Below are positions 7,466 to 18,182 of a DNA stretch of 64,000 bases, piece by piece. The notes under the pieces were generated by a model that saw nothing but the letters and a program-made list of their open reading frames with translations, ran no database searches and had not been told where the DNA came from. The stretch comes from Bacteroides oleiciplenus YIT 12058 (GTDB lineage: Bacteria > Bacteroidota > Bacteroidia > Bacteroidales > Bacteroidaceae): the NCBI RefSeq assembly GCF_000315485.1, contig NZ_JH992942.1:536028-600027 (forward strand), given 5' to 3'. The position numbers were made by a program, and so were the translations under genes. Each line of letters opens with the position of its first letter. Position 1 is the first letter of the stretch.

Positions 7466-10400
7466 ATGAAAGATGTAAAAATGTTAATTAGAGATTGGAA
7501 TAAGCATCAATGTTTGATGCTATTCTTATGCTTATTCTTTTTGTCTGCAGGGATTTCTCAAGTGGTACATGCTACTTCGAATGTTACGATGGGGATTGAC
7601 CAGAATCTGCGGATTACGGGTGTTGTAAAAGACACCAACGGCGAACCCATGATTGGAGTGACAGTAATGGTGAAAGGGGCTGGTACCGGTGCTATCACAG
7701 ACATTGACGGTAATTACAGTGTATCTGTACCTGGAAGTAAGAGTGTACTGACATTCTCTTTCGTAGGATATACTACTAAAGAAGTGATGGTGGGTAACCA
7801 AAAAACTATCAATGTTACTTTATCCGAAGATTCCAAAATGATAGATGAAGTTGTGGTCATCGGTTTTCAGTCCCAAAAGAAAGGAAACCTGACGGCCTCC
7901 GTGGCTTCAGTTGGGGCTGAAGCATTGGAAAACAGACCGGTTTCTAATATTGGACAAGCTCTGCAAGGTATGGTTCCGGGATTGAACGTTAGTATCGCTG
8001 GTGGTGACCCCAATAAGGTACCTTCATTGAATATCCGTGGTGCAACGACATTCCGTCAGAGAGGTACATCTAATGACGATAAGAATAAGTTCGATGTAGT
8101 TTCAGGCTCTCCACTGATTTTATTGGACGGTGTTGAAATCACTTCTGAAGACTTAAATCAGTTGAATCCGAACGATATTGACAATATGTCGTTCTTGAAA
8201 GATGCTTCTGCTGCTGCTATCTATGGTACAAGAGCTACTTTCGGTGTAATATTGGTTACCACAAAAGGAGGGACTTTCAAGCAGAAAGCAAAAATAGATT
8301 ATTCTTACAATTTGGCTTTCGATCAACCTTATGCATTGCCTGATATTCTGGACTCATACTATATCTATAAGGCAGGAGCGGACAAGAACCTTTGGACAGG
8401 TGCCATTGCCGAATATTCACAGCACGACAAGGACATGATGGAGCATATGTTGGCTTACATGAAAGATCCTGTGAATAATAAACCTTATTTCATGGAAGGT
8501 GATGCCATTCAGTGGGTAGGTAATACGAATCCTTATAAAGAGTTGGTGAAAGACTGGACTCCGACGCAGAAACACAACCTCTCTATCAGCGGTGGTGGTG
8601 ACAGGATCAGTTATTATATTTCTTTGGGTATGCAAGACCAGAAAGGTATGTATGAAATCAGAACCGATGAACTGAAAAGATACAATGCCATGCTCAGTGT
8701 GAATGCTAAAGTGACCAACTGGTTCACAGTGGCGGCCAAGGCTTCGTATAACGTGTTCGATTATGATGCGCCAACGCAACAAACAGATGGAATGAACCTC
8801 TGGAATTATGCTAAGTCTTATTATCCGGAAAACTATATTTATCAACCGGTATTAACAGGCCCGGATGATCCTTTGCCAAACCATGTGACAGAAAATCCCG
8901 TCAGCTATCTTTACGCAGGCGGGCGTAATGTCACTTCCAGACGAAAGACTATTCTTTCTATCAGTCCGGAGTTTACAATCATACCTAAAATATTGAAAGT
9001 AAAGGCTGATCTCTCTTTTGCTCCTACTACCTATCAGAGAGAAAAGACTCATCCGAAGCAGTCACGTGTCAATAATTCATGGACTGCCCTCGAAAACCGT
9101 TGGGCAACAGAAAATACGGGTTATGTCCAACGTACCAATACGGATAGATATTCTATCAACGTATATGCTGACTATAACCAGACTTTCAAGGAAAAGCATA
9201 ACGTGTCCTTGCTGCTGGGTATCAATCAGGAGCAAGAAACTTATGCCGGTTCTTCCATTACATTGACAAAAATGCTTGATCCGTACATCCTGAATCCTAC
9301 TCTGGTAGAAGATATTACAGCAAATACCTCGGGCAATTCTCATTATGAGATTGCTTCACGCGCCGTATTCGGGCGTATCATGTACAACTACATGAGTAAA
9401 TATCTGATTGAATTGGATGCTCGTTACGATGGTAGCTCTAAATTCCCGAAAGATTCACGTTTCCAATTCTTCCCGACAGTTTCATTGGGATGGAGAGTCT
9501 CGGAAGAAAAATTCATGGATTGGTCGAGAGATTGGTTAGATAATTTCAAGATTAGAGCTTCATGGGGACGTTTGGGTAGTCAGCCCAGTTCAAACTATCC
9601 GTATCAGTCTGTTTTTGGAACTTCAGAGGGGTATTTTCTGTTCGATGGAACACGTTATCCGACCGGTATCGTCACTCCTTCACTGACCAATCCTAACTTG
9701 ACTTGGGAAAAATCGACGACTAAGAATCTTGGTTTCGACTTCACTTTCCTGAAGAATCGTTTAACGTTCAGTGCTGATGTTTTCGAAAGAAAAGTGACTG
9801 ACATCTTAATACCGGGTGGAAAGGATTATCCGGCATTGATTGGTGATGACGATTTGCCTTTTGAAAATGCAGGTGTTCTGAAAACAACAGGATTTGAACT
9901 TCAGGCTAAATGGTCGGATAAACTGGCTAACGGATTTGGCTATAGCGTAGGTGTTGCACTTTCAGATGATAAGGCTAAAGTATTAAGCTATCCCTCCAAC
10001 CCAACCAATAAGATCGGTGACGGTGTTTTGTATAAAGGATACACTGTAGGCGACATTTGGGGATACGTAACCGGAGGTATTCTTCAGGAAAGTGACTTTG
10101 ACGGTGTAGGAGCAAACGGAAAGCCGTTGTATCATGGACCGTATTTCAAGGGTGGGCAAGCCTATCCGGGTTATGTTTGGTATAAAGATCTGGATAATGA
10201 TGGTGTTATCACAAGTGGTTTAAGTACTATAGACGATCCGGGTGACAGAAAAGTGATTGGTAATAATGCACCGCGCTATCGTTACAACATTACAGCCAAC
10301 TTCCAATATAAAGGTTTCGACTTGGATTTGATGTTCCAAGGCGTGGGTAAGAGAGACTATTGGTTGTCGTCCGTCTCAAGCTACTGGGGTGGCGGAGCCG

Positions 10401-10723
10401 GGTCATGGGAGACTTACAATCAGTCGTGGACTCCCGAAAGGACGGATGCCAAATTCCCCATGTATGGTTCTGGTCTTGGCAGCTATCCCCAAACCGGCTA
10501 TCTGCTTGACGCTTCTTACATCAAACTGAAACAAGTGATCTTGGGATATACTTTCCCAAAATCGTTGATTGGTAAAATTGGATTGGAGAAATTGAGACTG
10601 AATGTATCTGCTTATAACTTGTTTACCATTTCGGATGTACCTAAGTATTATGATTCGGATTATCTGTCCGATGCATATCCTCCGAAACGGACATTCAGCG
10701 TAGGTATTCAAGTAGGTTTTTAA
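7466..10723 (+). CDS. SusC-like TonB-dependent outer-membrane transporter
   Basis: This 1085-residue protein imports oligosaccharides across the outer membrane using TonB energy. After a signal peptide (about 1-36, ending VVHA), a carboxypeptidase-regulatory-like domain occupies about 48-125 (ITGVVKDTNGEPMIGV...). The hallmark DEVVVIGF segment is near residue 127, followed by the plug (about 140-255) and a 22-strand barrel ending in FSVGIQVGF. Length and order are typical for SusC proteins. The susD gene starts 21 bases after the stop, so the two form the usual pair. Met6 at 7481 is an alternative start, but 7466 gives a normal extended signal region. Confidence 0.95.
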   Translation: MKDVKMLIRDWNKHQCLMLFLCLFFLSAGISQVVHATSNVTMGIDQNLRITGVVKDTNGEPMIGVTVMVKGAGTGAITDIDGNYSVSVPGSKSVLTFSFVGYTTKEVMVGNQKTINVTLSEDSKMIDEVVVIGFQSQKKGNLTASVASVGAEALENRPVSNIGQALQGMVPGLNVSIAGGDPNKVPSLNIRGATTFRQRGTSNDDKNKFDVVSGSPLILLDGVEITSEDLNQLNPNDIDNMSFLKDASAAAIYGTRATFGVILVTTKGGTFKQKAKIDYSYNLAFDQPYALPDILDSYYIYKAGADKNLWTGAIAEYSQHDKDMMEHMLAYMKDPVNNKPYFMEGDAIQWVGNTNPYKELVKDWTPTQKHNLSISGGGDRISYYISLGMQDQKGMYEIRTDELKRYNAMLSVNAKVTNWFTVAAKASYNVFDYDAPTQQTDGMNLWNYAKSYYPENYIYQPVLTGPDDPLPNHVTENPVSYLYAGGRNVTSRRKTILSISPEFTIIPKILKVKADLSFAPTTYQREKTHPKQSRVNNSWTALENRWATENTGYVQRTNTDRYSINVYADYNQTFKEKHNVSLLLGINQEQETYAGSSITLTKMLDPYILNPTLVEDITANTSGNSHYEIASRAVFGRIMYNYMSKYLIELDARYDGSSKFPKDSRFQFFPTVSLGWRVSEEKFMDWSRDWLDNFKIRASWGRLGSQPSSNYPYQSVFGTSEGYFLFDGTRYPTGIVTPSLTNPNLTWEKSTTKNLGFDFTFLKNRLTFSADVFERKVTDILIPGGKDYPALIGDDDLPFENAGVLKTTGFELQAKWSDKLANGFGYSVGVALSDDKAKVLSYPSNPTNKIGDGVLYKGYTVGDIWGYVTGGILQESDFDGVGANGKPLYHGPYFKGGQAYPGYVWYKDLDNDGVITSGLSTIDDPGDRKVIGNNAPRYRYNITANFQYKGFDLDLMFQGVGKRDYWLSSVSSYWGGGAGSWETYNQSWTPERTDAKFPMYGSGLGSYPQTGYLLDASYIKLKQVILGYTFPKSLIGKIGLEKLRLNVSAYNLFTISDVPKYYDSDYLSDAYPPKRTFSVGIQVGF

Positions 10724-10744
10724 TGTTTTAAATCAATAGAGATT

Positions 10745-12733
10745 ATGAAAAAATATTCGATTATAGCTTTGTTCGTGACCTTGGTGGCATCTTTGTCGTC
10801 TTGTAACGATGACTTCATGCAACGAGATCCGATAGATGATATGGCCGACGGTACTTTCTTTACGAAAGAAGCCGATTTGCAACTATATTTGGACGGAATT
10901 TACAGATATTATGTGTATGGACATGGTATTGGCGGAACTAATAATACGTCACACGACAAAGGCTTCTTGGCTGTAAAAGCCGGTAGCCAGATTATTTTTG
11001 GAGATGCATTCAGTGACAATACAGTTTATGCAGGTGGTATTGATGGTAAATTGGGAGGTACTTATGATACTCCGAATTCGGCTTCCAAGAACTTCGACGC
11101 ACCTTGGCAGTGGGAGAAACTTCGTAAAGTAAACTACTTCCTGAACCATTATGCAGAAGTGGGTGATCCTGAAACATTGAAGAAATATGCTGCCCAGGCT
11201 TATTTTTTCAAAGCATGGGATTATTATATCAAACTGGTGGCTTTAGGTGAAGTACCTTGGCTGGACAAAGAATTGGATACTGCTTCACCGGAACTTTACG
11301 GCCCTCGTATGCCACGTGTGGAACTAGTTGAAAATATTCTGAAATGCTTCGATTTTGCCATAGAAAATTTGGAAGACAATGATAATTCTTGCGGATATAT
11401 CAATCAAGATATGGCTTTGTTCCTGAAAGCACGTTTTTGCTTGTTCGAAGGAACTTTCAGAAAGTATCATACAGAATTAAATCTGCAATCTACGGCTAAC
11501 GGATTGTTAGGTATGAGTCGTGATGCTGCCTGGAAAATTATTGAGAAGAATAGATATTCGCTTTTTAAACATGCTACTGCGAAAGATTCTTATTGGCAAT
11601 TGTTTATACAAAAGGGCTCTCCCGAAACAGAAGGCAATAATGAGACTATCTTGTCACGTGTTTATGATGGTGTAAAATTGGGACATGACAATCCTCGTTA
11701 CTGGGGATTCAATAACCACACACGCTACTGCCTGGGTGCTCCTGTAGCCATGCTTGAAGATTATCTGTGTGAAGACGGACGGCCTATTTACTTGGGAGGT
11801 ACAGAAGGTAACTACGAAGTAAACCCTTTGTTCAAAGGATATGATGGAATGTGGGAGGAATTGGATAACCGTGATCCCCGCTTGACTCAAACTGTTTGTA
11901 AACCGGGCGAATATGCCTCTATCTTTGATGCGGATGATAACACATACAGTCTTGAGGAATCAGGTGTCATTTATCCGATGATTACTTATGATACAGGTGG
12001 TGGTTCTCCAATGAAGAAGTATAATTCAACGGTGACCGGTTATCGTTTCATTAAACACTGGATGCCCGATTATGCAGAATGGGAAGCGAATTCCAAAGGT
12101 GTGCAGACTGCACATATGTTTCGCTATGGAGAATTACTGTTGATTTATGCAGAAGCCAAAGCTGAATTAGGTGAAATAACCAATGAAGATTTGAATATTA
12201 CTGTCAATGCGTTGAGAGAAAGAGCCGGATTCGACTTTGCTAAGTATCCCAATGCCAAGCTGACTTTATCCAATATTCCTGCAGACCCGCGTTTAGATGC
12301 TATTTATTCACAGAAACTGGATTACTCCGTATCTCCGATAATCCGCGAAATAAGACGTGAACGTCGTGTAGAAATGATGATGGAAGGTATGCGCTATGAA
12401 GATCTGATGAGATGGAAAGCCGGCAGACTGTTTACTGTTCCTGTAAGAGGGATGAAGATGACACAGGAAAAGATAGAACTGTATAGTAAAAATCGTAATG
12501 ATGAGAAGTACAAGGATTTCCCATACAAAATAACAGTGCCTATCGGAGAAGTGGGTAATAAAGTAATTGTGGATGATGACGGTTTCATTATTCCTTATCC
12601 TACGTCTACTACCGTAATCAAAGGTGAGTTACCTTGGGATGATAAACGTTACTATTATCCGATACCTTTGAATGAAATGCTTATGAATCCGCTGTTGATA
12701 CAGAATCCGGGTTGGAAAGATATTAATAGATAA
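10745..12733 (+). CDS. SusD-like (RagB/SusD family) surface glycan-binding lipoprotein
   Basis: This 662-residue lipoprotein (Cys20 in SLSSC) caps the SusC transporter and binds glycan at the surface. It shows the SusD order: an N-terminal SusD-like domain with TPR-type helices (WQWEKLRKVNYFLNHY, YAAQAYFFKAWDYY) and a C-terminal RagB/SusD domain with RYGELLLIYAEAKAELGE and IREIRRERRVEMMMEGMRYEDLMRWKAG. It ends with NPGWKDINR, the customary terminus of these proteins. It is a long member of the family, with extra residues at about 380-460. It lies directly between susC and the third PUL lipoprotein. Confidence 0.95.
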   Translation: MKKYSIIALFVTLVASLSSCNDDFMQRDPIDDMADGTFFTKEADLQLYLDGIYRYYVYGHGIGGTNNTSHDKGFLAVKAGSQIIFGDAFSDNTVYAGGIDGKLGGTYDTPNSASKNFDAPWQWEKLRKVNYFLNHYAEVGDPETLKKYAAQAYFFKAWDYYIKLVALGEVPWLDKELDTASPELYGPRMPRVELVENILKCFDFAIENLEDNDNSCGYINQDMALFLKARFCLFEGTFRKYHTELNLQSTANGLLGMSRDAAWKIIEKNRYSLFKHATAKDSYWQLFIQKGSPETEGNNETILSRVYDGVKLGHDNPRYWGFNNHTRYCLGAPVAMLEDYLCEDGRPIYLGGTEGNYEVNPLFKGYDGMWEELDNRDPRLTQTVCKPGEYASIFDADDNTYSLEESGVIYPMITYDTGGGSPMKKYNSTVTGYRFIKHWMPDYAEWEANSKGVQTAHMFRYGELLLIYAEAKAELGEITNEDLNITVNALRERAGFDFAKYPNAKLTLSNIPADPRLDAIYSQKLDYSVSPIIREIRRERRVEMMMEGMRYEDLMRWKAGRLFTVPVRGMKMTQEKIELYSKNRNDEKYKDFPYKITVPIGEVGNKVIVDDDGFIIPYPTSTTVIKGELPWDDKRYYYPIPLNEMLMNPLLIQNPGWKDINR

Positions 12734-12756
12734 CTGATAAATATAAGAATAAGATT

Positions 12757-13920
12757 ATGAAAAAATATATATATTTCTTAGCAGGAATTCTTTCGTTCGG
12801 AGCACTGTTCACCAGTTGCGATGACGATGACTTTGGCAAGGCGGTGAACATTACGGTTGAAAATGCAACGAATCTTGAAAGTGATATTTTTGGTGTCATT
12901 GTGACGGAAGGTCAGCCTCTGCAGTTGAAACCGTTCATTATGCCTGAAAGTGCAAGAGAGAATGCTATAAGCTATCATTTTGCGGGTGAACCTACCGGTG
13001 CTATCGATTTGAGTGAAGATGGCTTGATAACTCCTAAGTTGACAACACCTGCTGAAGGTGCTATTCCGTCTCCACTGGGTACGGATACTATTATCGTGAG
13101 AGTTGACGATGGATCAGGTACATTCGTTAGATATCCGGTCAGAGTAATCAGTAATATAGTACTTGTTTCAAGTATTACTATCCAGTCCGGTGGACAAACT
13201 GCAGAAGTAGAAAGCGGTAAGACTTTTGATTTATCTCAATATGTGACTGTCAATCCTGCCAATGCAACCGACAAGAGCGTTACTTATACTACAGAAGATG
13301 AAACTGTGGCAACGGTTGACCAGAATGGTTTGATAACTGTTGTAGGAGAGGTGGGACAGACTACTAACATTGTGATAACAGCTAATGATAGAGGTAAGCA
13401 GTCTGCCACTTGCAGGGTGAAGGTTGCTGCTGAAGCTCCGTTGTATGTAGGTTTCCCATTCTCGGATAACTGGGGGTATTCTTCTAATTTGGGTACCAAG
13501 GAAGGTGATATGAAGAATTTATTTGATGATAAGAATTCAACTTTTTGGGCACCCGATATAACAGTGCGCCCCATTTATGACCCGGTTTGTTATCTGGATA
13601 TTAATCTGGGAGAGCCTATCAAGTTCGGTCAGTTAGGCTATAGGCATCGTAGCTTAAATTACTCTCATTTGCAATGCCATACATTCAAATTGGAGGCCAA
13701 GAAAACAGAAGGTGACGCATGGACTGATTTAGGAGAGTTTGTTACGACACCCTTAAAGGTAGATGATTACCAATTATTCCAGGTTGAGCCTATTGAAGCC
13801 CAATATATCAGAATAACCTTCGTTAAAGGTCATTTGAGAGATGGAAAGACTGATTGGAATTATTCTGAAACCGGTAATGTTTCCGTAGGAGACTTGCAAG
13901 TATTCGTTTATAATAGGTAA
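12757..13920 (+). CDS. Surface glycan-binding lipoprotein with Ig-like and F5/8-type C domains
   Basis: This 387-residue lipoprotein (Cys21, followed by DDDD) sits 23 bases after susD, the usual place for a surface glycan-binding protein. Two Ig-like modules are visible at about 30-135 and 140-225; the second has a BIG2 pattern (VTVNPANATDKSVTYTTEDETVATVDQNGLITV). The C-terminal part (about 228-387) resembles a discoidin/F5/8-type C carbohydrate-binding module, with MKNLFDDKNSTFWAP, a solvent-exposed Trp, and IEAQYIRITF near the end. It probably presents the PUL substrate to the SusCD complex. An 18-bp terminator stem follows at 13940-13982. Confidence 0.85.
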   Translation: MKKYIYFLAGILSFGALFTSCDDDDFGKAVNITVENATNLESDIFGVIVTEGQPLQLKPFIMPESARENAISYHFAGEPTGAIDLSEDGLITPKLTTPAEGAIPSPLGTDTIIVRVDDGSGTFVRYPVRVISNIVLVSSITIQSGGQTAEVESGKTFDLSQYVTVNPANATDKSVTYTTEDETVATVDQNGLITVVGEVGQTTNIVITANDRGKQSATCRVKVAAEAPLYVGFPFSDNWGYSSNLGTKEGDMKNLFDDKNSTFWAPDITVRPIYDPVCYLDINLGEPIKFGQLGYRHRSLNYSHLQCHTFKLEAKKTEGDAWTDLGEFVTTPLKVDDYQLFQVEPIEAQYIRITFVKGHLRDGKTDWNYSETGNVSVGDLQVFVYNR

Positions 13921-13939
13921 TTACTTTCGTAAAATAGAT

Positions 13940-13985
13940 AATATTGAAGGGAAATCTTGTTATGAGATTTTCCTTCAATATTTTA
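13940..13985 (+). terminator. Long-stem terminator after the susCD-lipoprotein unit
   Basis: An 18-bp stem (13940-13957 with 13965-13982, one G-T wobble) closes a 7-nt loop and is followed by T-rich sequence. It separates the binding and transport genes from the regulator. Confidence 0.85.
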
Positions 13986-14058
13986 ATCTTTTGTGTTCTG
14001 TTTTTTTGTAACTTAGCCCCCTAATGTGAACTTTAACTTTTAACACGATAAAGGCTTT

Positions 14059-17000
14059 ATGAAAAGTAGATACTTATTGTTCTTGCTGACTTTTTTTTAT
14101 CTTATGCCGGCTTCTATCACTGCCACTGAGAAATACAAGTTCAGAACCATGTCGCCCGAAGGAGGATTCTACTACGATGGAGTAAAAGCGATAGAACAGG
14201 ATAAAGAAGGTTTTATATGGATCATGATGGACTATGAACTTTATCGTTTCGATGGCTATCATTATAAAAAATACTATCCTTATTTTGCCTCGATGGCTCC
14301 TACCCAAAGATGGATATTTAACAATATGACATCTGATTCTTGTGGCCGTCTGTATGTAAATACGAATAATGGTTTGTATTGCTACGAGCGAATTTCTGAT
14401 CGGTTTGAGAAAATCTATGATGCGGTTTCGCACGTTAAGGTAGATAAAATGGATAATCTTTGGATCAGATATAATAACAAGTGGAATATACTGGATACGA
14501 GTAAGGGAGAACTCAACGTGCCTTGTTATGATGGAAAAATGCCCACCTATAATAATACCGCTTTTTGTATCTATAACAAGGATTTGTACACTTTCATCCA
14601 TCGGAAAGTTTATCGATTTAATTATGTGGAGAATAAGTTTGTACTTTGCCTGACATTACCAAATGTAGGTAATGGATATATTCGTTTTGCTCAGGCGTAT
14701 ATGGGGAAATTATGGTTGTTTATCGATAAGGAGGGGCTCTATAAAATAGATTTGTCCACTTTCAATATAGAAGACCACTATGAACCTCTGCCCGAATACA
14801 ATAGCAATTCATTGCGAGCATTCTATATAGACAAGAAAGGAATGATTTGGTTAGGAACCATAGACGGGCTGTATATACTTGATTCTTCAAATAGGAAACT
14901 GACACAATATAAGCATTCCGGGACCGACCCTTTTAGTTTGCCACATAATTCTATTTGGGAGATAAGTGAAGATAGGCAGTCTAATGTCTGGATTGGCACT
15001 TATTCGGGAACTTTATGTTATGTAAATATAGATGAGAATGGTGCTTTCAAAACTTATCATACCCAAAACAGCGGGCTGAGTTATGCACCGGTGAGCTCAT
15101 TTGCTGAAGAACAAGATTATCTTTGGATCGGTACGGAAGGTGGAGGAATTAATCGTATGAACAAGGCTACCGGAGAGTTCAGTTCCTTTACTCATAAGAA
15201 TAATGTTGCCTTTAATAATGTAAAATCGTTGATAATAGATGCCGATGATAATTTATGGATCTCTACATTTAGGGAAGGTATGGATCTTTATAATTCTGCG
15301 CGACATAAAGTTGTTAATTACAAGCATTCCAAGAGCGATTCCACTTCTTTACTGGTAAATGATGTGCGGAAAACTATCCTCGAAGGAGATTCCGGAATGT
15401 GGGTGGCTTATCAGTATCCCATGCCTGAAGTCTCTTACTTTTCTTATCGCAGCAAGTCATTTACTCATTTTAGTTTGGACAGTACTCGCAATTATGCTTA
15501 CTTGTTCGATATTTTGCGGCAAGGAGAGAGTACGTTATGGGCTATTAGTAATGAAGCACTTTACCGTATGGATACGCATACATGTGCTGTGGAGAAGATA
15601 GTTCCCAATGATTCTACATATTTAGGGCTGTTTACTTTTTGTTTGGATGATTCAGGTAATATCTGGATAGGTACCATAGGCAATGGACTTATTAAGTTTG
15701 ATACTAATACTTACAGCTTTACTTCACTGAAAGAAGGGTTACAGCAAAATATCTATTCTATCTATAGTATTTGTTATGACGACGGAAATGTCTGGATGGG
15801 AACTGACGAAGGGCTATTTTGCTATGATATAGCTCGTAATTATTTGATGAATTTTGATAAGAGAGAGAATACGCAGGGACAGGTTTATTATCCGTTGGCA
15901 TCTATGAAGGGGCGAGATGGGTTATTGTATTTTGGGGGAACAAATGGCTTTACAATTATTGACCCGAAGAAGATTTCGCTTAACAACTATAAACCTAAAG
16001 CAATTATTTCTGATTTCTTCATCGACCATGAGTCGGTTCACCCCAACTATGTGTTGAATGATTCGCTTAATACTGTTATGCTCGACTATGAGCAGGTGAA
16101 TTTTGGTTTCCAGTTTTCCTCTGATAATTACCATATTCCTGAGAAAAATCGTTTTAAGTTTCGGTTGAAAGGGTATAATGATTCTTGGATTACTGCGAAT
16201 GCGCAGCAACGCGTGGTGATGTACTCGAAGGTGCCGGCAGGAACTTATTATTTTGAAGTCTATGCTGCCAATAATGATGGTGTCTGGAGTGATAAACCTA
16301 CAGTTATTAAAATTATAAGAAAAACTGCTCCATGGCTTAGTTTGCCTGCGTATTTTCTCTATGTACTGACAGTATTAGGAGTTGCTTGTCTGATTTATCG
16401 CCACTATGCCGAAAAGAAGAAACTGAAGATGTTACTTTATCAGGAGAATATAGAAAAAGACAAGAAGGAGCAAATACATCAGGCGCAACTGCGCTTCTTT
16501 ACTAATATATCACATGATTTCCGGACTCCGTTATCTCTTATTCTCGCAGCTTTGGACAAGTTGAGGCGTGAAGGTCTGAAGGAGTATTATTATCGGATAT
16601 TAAATGGTAATGTTCAACGTCTGTTGAATTTGGTAAACGAATTAATGGATTTCAGGACTATAGAGAATGGTATGATGCATCTGGAATTGCAGCCGCTGAA
16701 TATCAATCATTTTGTGAAAGAAATAGCCAGTGATTTTATTGATTATGCGGGACAGCGGGACATTGATTTTCAAATAAAGTGTGACGAGACTCTGTCTGCT
16801 GATATTTATGTTGATAAAAATATTATTGAGAAGATTGTTATGAATCTGCTGAACAATGCTTTTAAATATACGCGGGATAAAGGTAGAATTATTTTGGAAA
16901 TAAGACGCGGAAAGGACTTTGTTTCCCGCTATAAGAATAGCTATACGGTAGGAGAGAGTATGAATGATGTTTTTTCCATAATTGTCAGCGATACAGGGGT

Positions 17001-18087
17001 GGGGATCTCTCAGGAATCTATCAGTAGTGTTTTTGAACGGTTTTATAAAGTGAATACAGTAAATGCAGATTCGCATCTGGGCACCGGAATCGGGCTGGCA
17101 CTTGTGAAGAGTCTGGTATTGCTACAGAAAGGTAATATTTCTATTTTTTCTGAAAGAGAGATGGGAACGGATATGATTGTCTGTCTGCCTCTTGATAGCA
17201 ATATCTTTGATGATGCAGATTTCATGAATCAAAAAGAAACTGTTCAGGAAGCGACAGTACAACCTAAAGGTGAAAATGTTCTACCTACTGATATAAAAGA
17301 TATAGAGGACGGGCTTTCGCTTTCGAATAAAAAGAAAATATTGGTTGTTGAAGATAACGAAGACTTAAGGATGTTAATTGCTGAATCTTTATCGGAAGAA
17401 TTTCAGGTGATGCAGGCATGTGATGGAGTTGCAGCATTGAAACTGATAGAAGATGTGGATTTTGATTTGATTATAAGTGATATCATGATGCCCAACAAAG
17501 ATGGAGTTTCTTTGTGTAATGATATAAAAAATGATATGAACACTTCACATATTCCTGTCATTTTACTGACTGCCAAAACCAGCCTTGAAAGTAAGATTGA
17601 GGGAGTTGATTCGGGAGCAGATCTTTATTTTGAGAAACCGGTTGATTTGACTTATTTGAAATTATCGATTCAAAATATATTCAGAAATCAGCAGCAGTTG
17701 AAAGAACATTACGCCAAGAATTATTATGCGGACAGTAACGAGTTATCTTCTAATGAACAAGACAGCAAATTCCTTAAGCAGTTTATAGCTTTTATTGAAG
17801 CTAATATGGATCAGTCGCAAATGGATGTGAATTTGATAGCTGAGGAATTGTCAATGAGTAGGAGTAAACTTTATACGAAGGTTAAAAGCTTGACAGGAAA
17901 ATCAGTTGTGGAATTTGTCTTGAATTGCCGTTTGCGAAAGGCTGCTAAATTGATTATCGAAGAAAATATGACGATGAGAGAAGTGATGATGGAGATAGGA
18001 ATAGAGAGCCAGGCATACTTTACCAATTCCTTTAAAAAAGTGTTTGGTGAAACGCCTACATCCTTTGCTGCAAAGCATAAAAAGTAG
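14059..18087 (+). CDS. Hybrid two-component system regulator (HTCS) of the PUL
   Basis: This 1342-residue one-protein sensor and regulator spans the inner membrane. Residues 1-22 look like a signal sequence. The periplasmic part (about 25-750) consists of Reg_prop beta-propeller repeats (IWLGTIDGLY, LWIGTEGGGINR, VWMGTDEGLF) followed by a Y_Y_Y domain. One membrane segment lies at about 758-780. In the cytoplasm come HisKA with phospho-acceptor His819 (ISHDFRTPLS), HATPase (N box NLLNNAFKYT, DTGVGI, GTGIGLAL), a receiver with Asp1141 (IISDIMMP), and an AraC-type HTH at about 1254-1340. All catalytic residues are intact. It most likely senses an oligosaccharide released from the substrate and activates the neighbouring genes. 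Confidence 0.95.
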   Translation: MKSRYLLFLLTFFYLMPASITATEKYKFRTMSPEGGFYYDGVKAIEQDKEGFIWIMMDYELYRFDGYHYKKYYPYFASMAPTQRWIFNNMTSDSCGRLYVNTNNGLYCYERISDRFEKIYDAVSHVKVDKMDNLWIRYNNKWNILDTSKGELNVPCYDGKMPTYNNTAFCIYNKDLYTFIHRKVYRFNYVENKFVLCLTLPNVGNGYIRFAQAYMGKLWLFIDKEGLYKIDLSTFNIEDHYEPLPEYNSNSLRAFYIDKKGMIWLGTIDGLYILDSSNRKLTQYKHSGTDPFSLPHNSIWEISEDRQSNVWIGTYSGTLCYVNIDENGAFKTYHTQNSGLSYAPVSSFAEEQDYLWIGTEGGGINRMNKATGEFSSFTHKNNVAFNNVKSLIIDADDNLWISTFREGMDLYNSARHKVVNYKHSKSDSTSLLVNDVRKTILEGDSGMWVAYQYPMPEVSYFSYRSKSFTHFSLDSTRNYAYLFDILRQGESTLWAISNEALYRMDTHTCAVEKIVPNDSTYLGLFTFCLDDSGNIWIGTIGNGLIKFDTNTYSFTSLKEGLQQNIYSIYSICYDDGNVWMGTDEGLFCYDIARNYLMNFDKRENTQGQVYYPLASMKGRDGLLYFGGTNGFTIIDPKKISLNNYKPKAIISDFFIDHESVHPNYVLNDSLNTVMLDYEQVNFGFQFSSDNYHIPEKNRFKFRLKGYNDSWITANAQQRVVMYSKVPAGTYYFEVYAANNDGVWSDKPTVIKIIRKTAPWLSLPAYFLYVLTVLGVACLIYRHYAEKKKLKMLLYQENIEKDKKEQIHQAQLRFFTNISHDFRTPLSLILAALDKLRREGLKEYYYRILNGNVQRLLNLVNELMDFRTIENGMMHLELQPLNINHFVKEIASDFIDYAGQRDIDFQIKCDETLSADIYVDKNIIEKIVMNLLNNAFKYTRDKGRIILEIRRGKDFVSRYKNSYTVGESMNDVFSIIVSDTGVGISQESISSVFERFYKVNTVNADSHLGTGIGLALVKSLVLLQKGNISIFSEREMGTDMIVCLPLDSNIFDDADFMNQKETVQEATVQPKGENVLPTDIKDIEDGLSLSNKKKILVVEDNEDLRMLIAESLSEEFQVMQACDGVAALKLIEDVDFDLIISDIMMPNKDGVSLCNDIKNDMNTSHIPVILLTAKTSLESKIEGVDSGADLYFEKPVDLTYLKLSIQNIFRNQQQLKEHYAKNYYADSNELSSNEQDSKFLKQFIAFIEANMDQSQMDVNLIAEELSMSRSKLYTKVKSLTGKSVVEFVLNCRLRKAAKLIIEENMTMREVMMEIGIESQAYFTNSFKKVFGETPTSFAAKHKK

Positions 18088-18182
18088 TTCCGGAGATGGA
18101 TTTGGATAAAACAAATGGCAAATTGAGCAAAGCGTTGAGGGAGGAATTGGCTTCCTTTGCAAAAACTTTTAAATTTACTAAC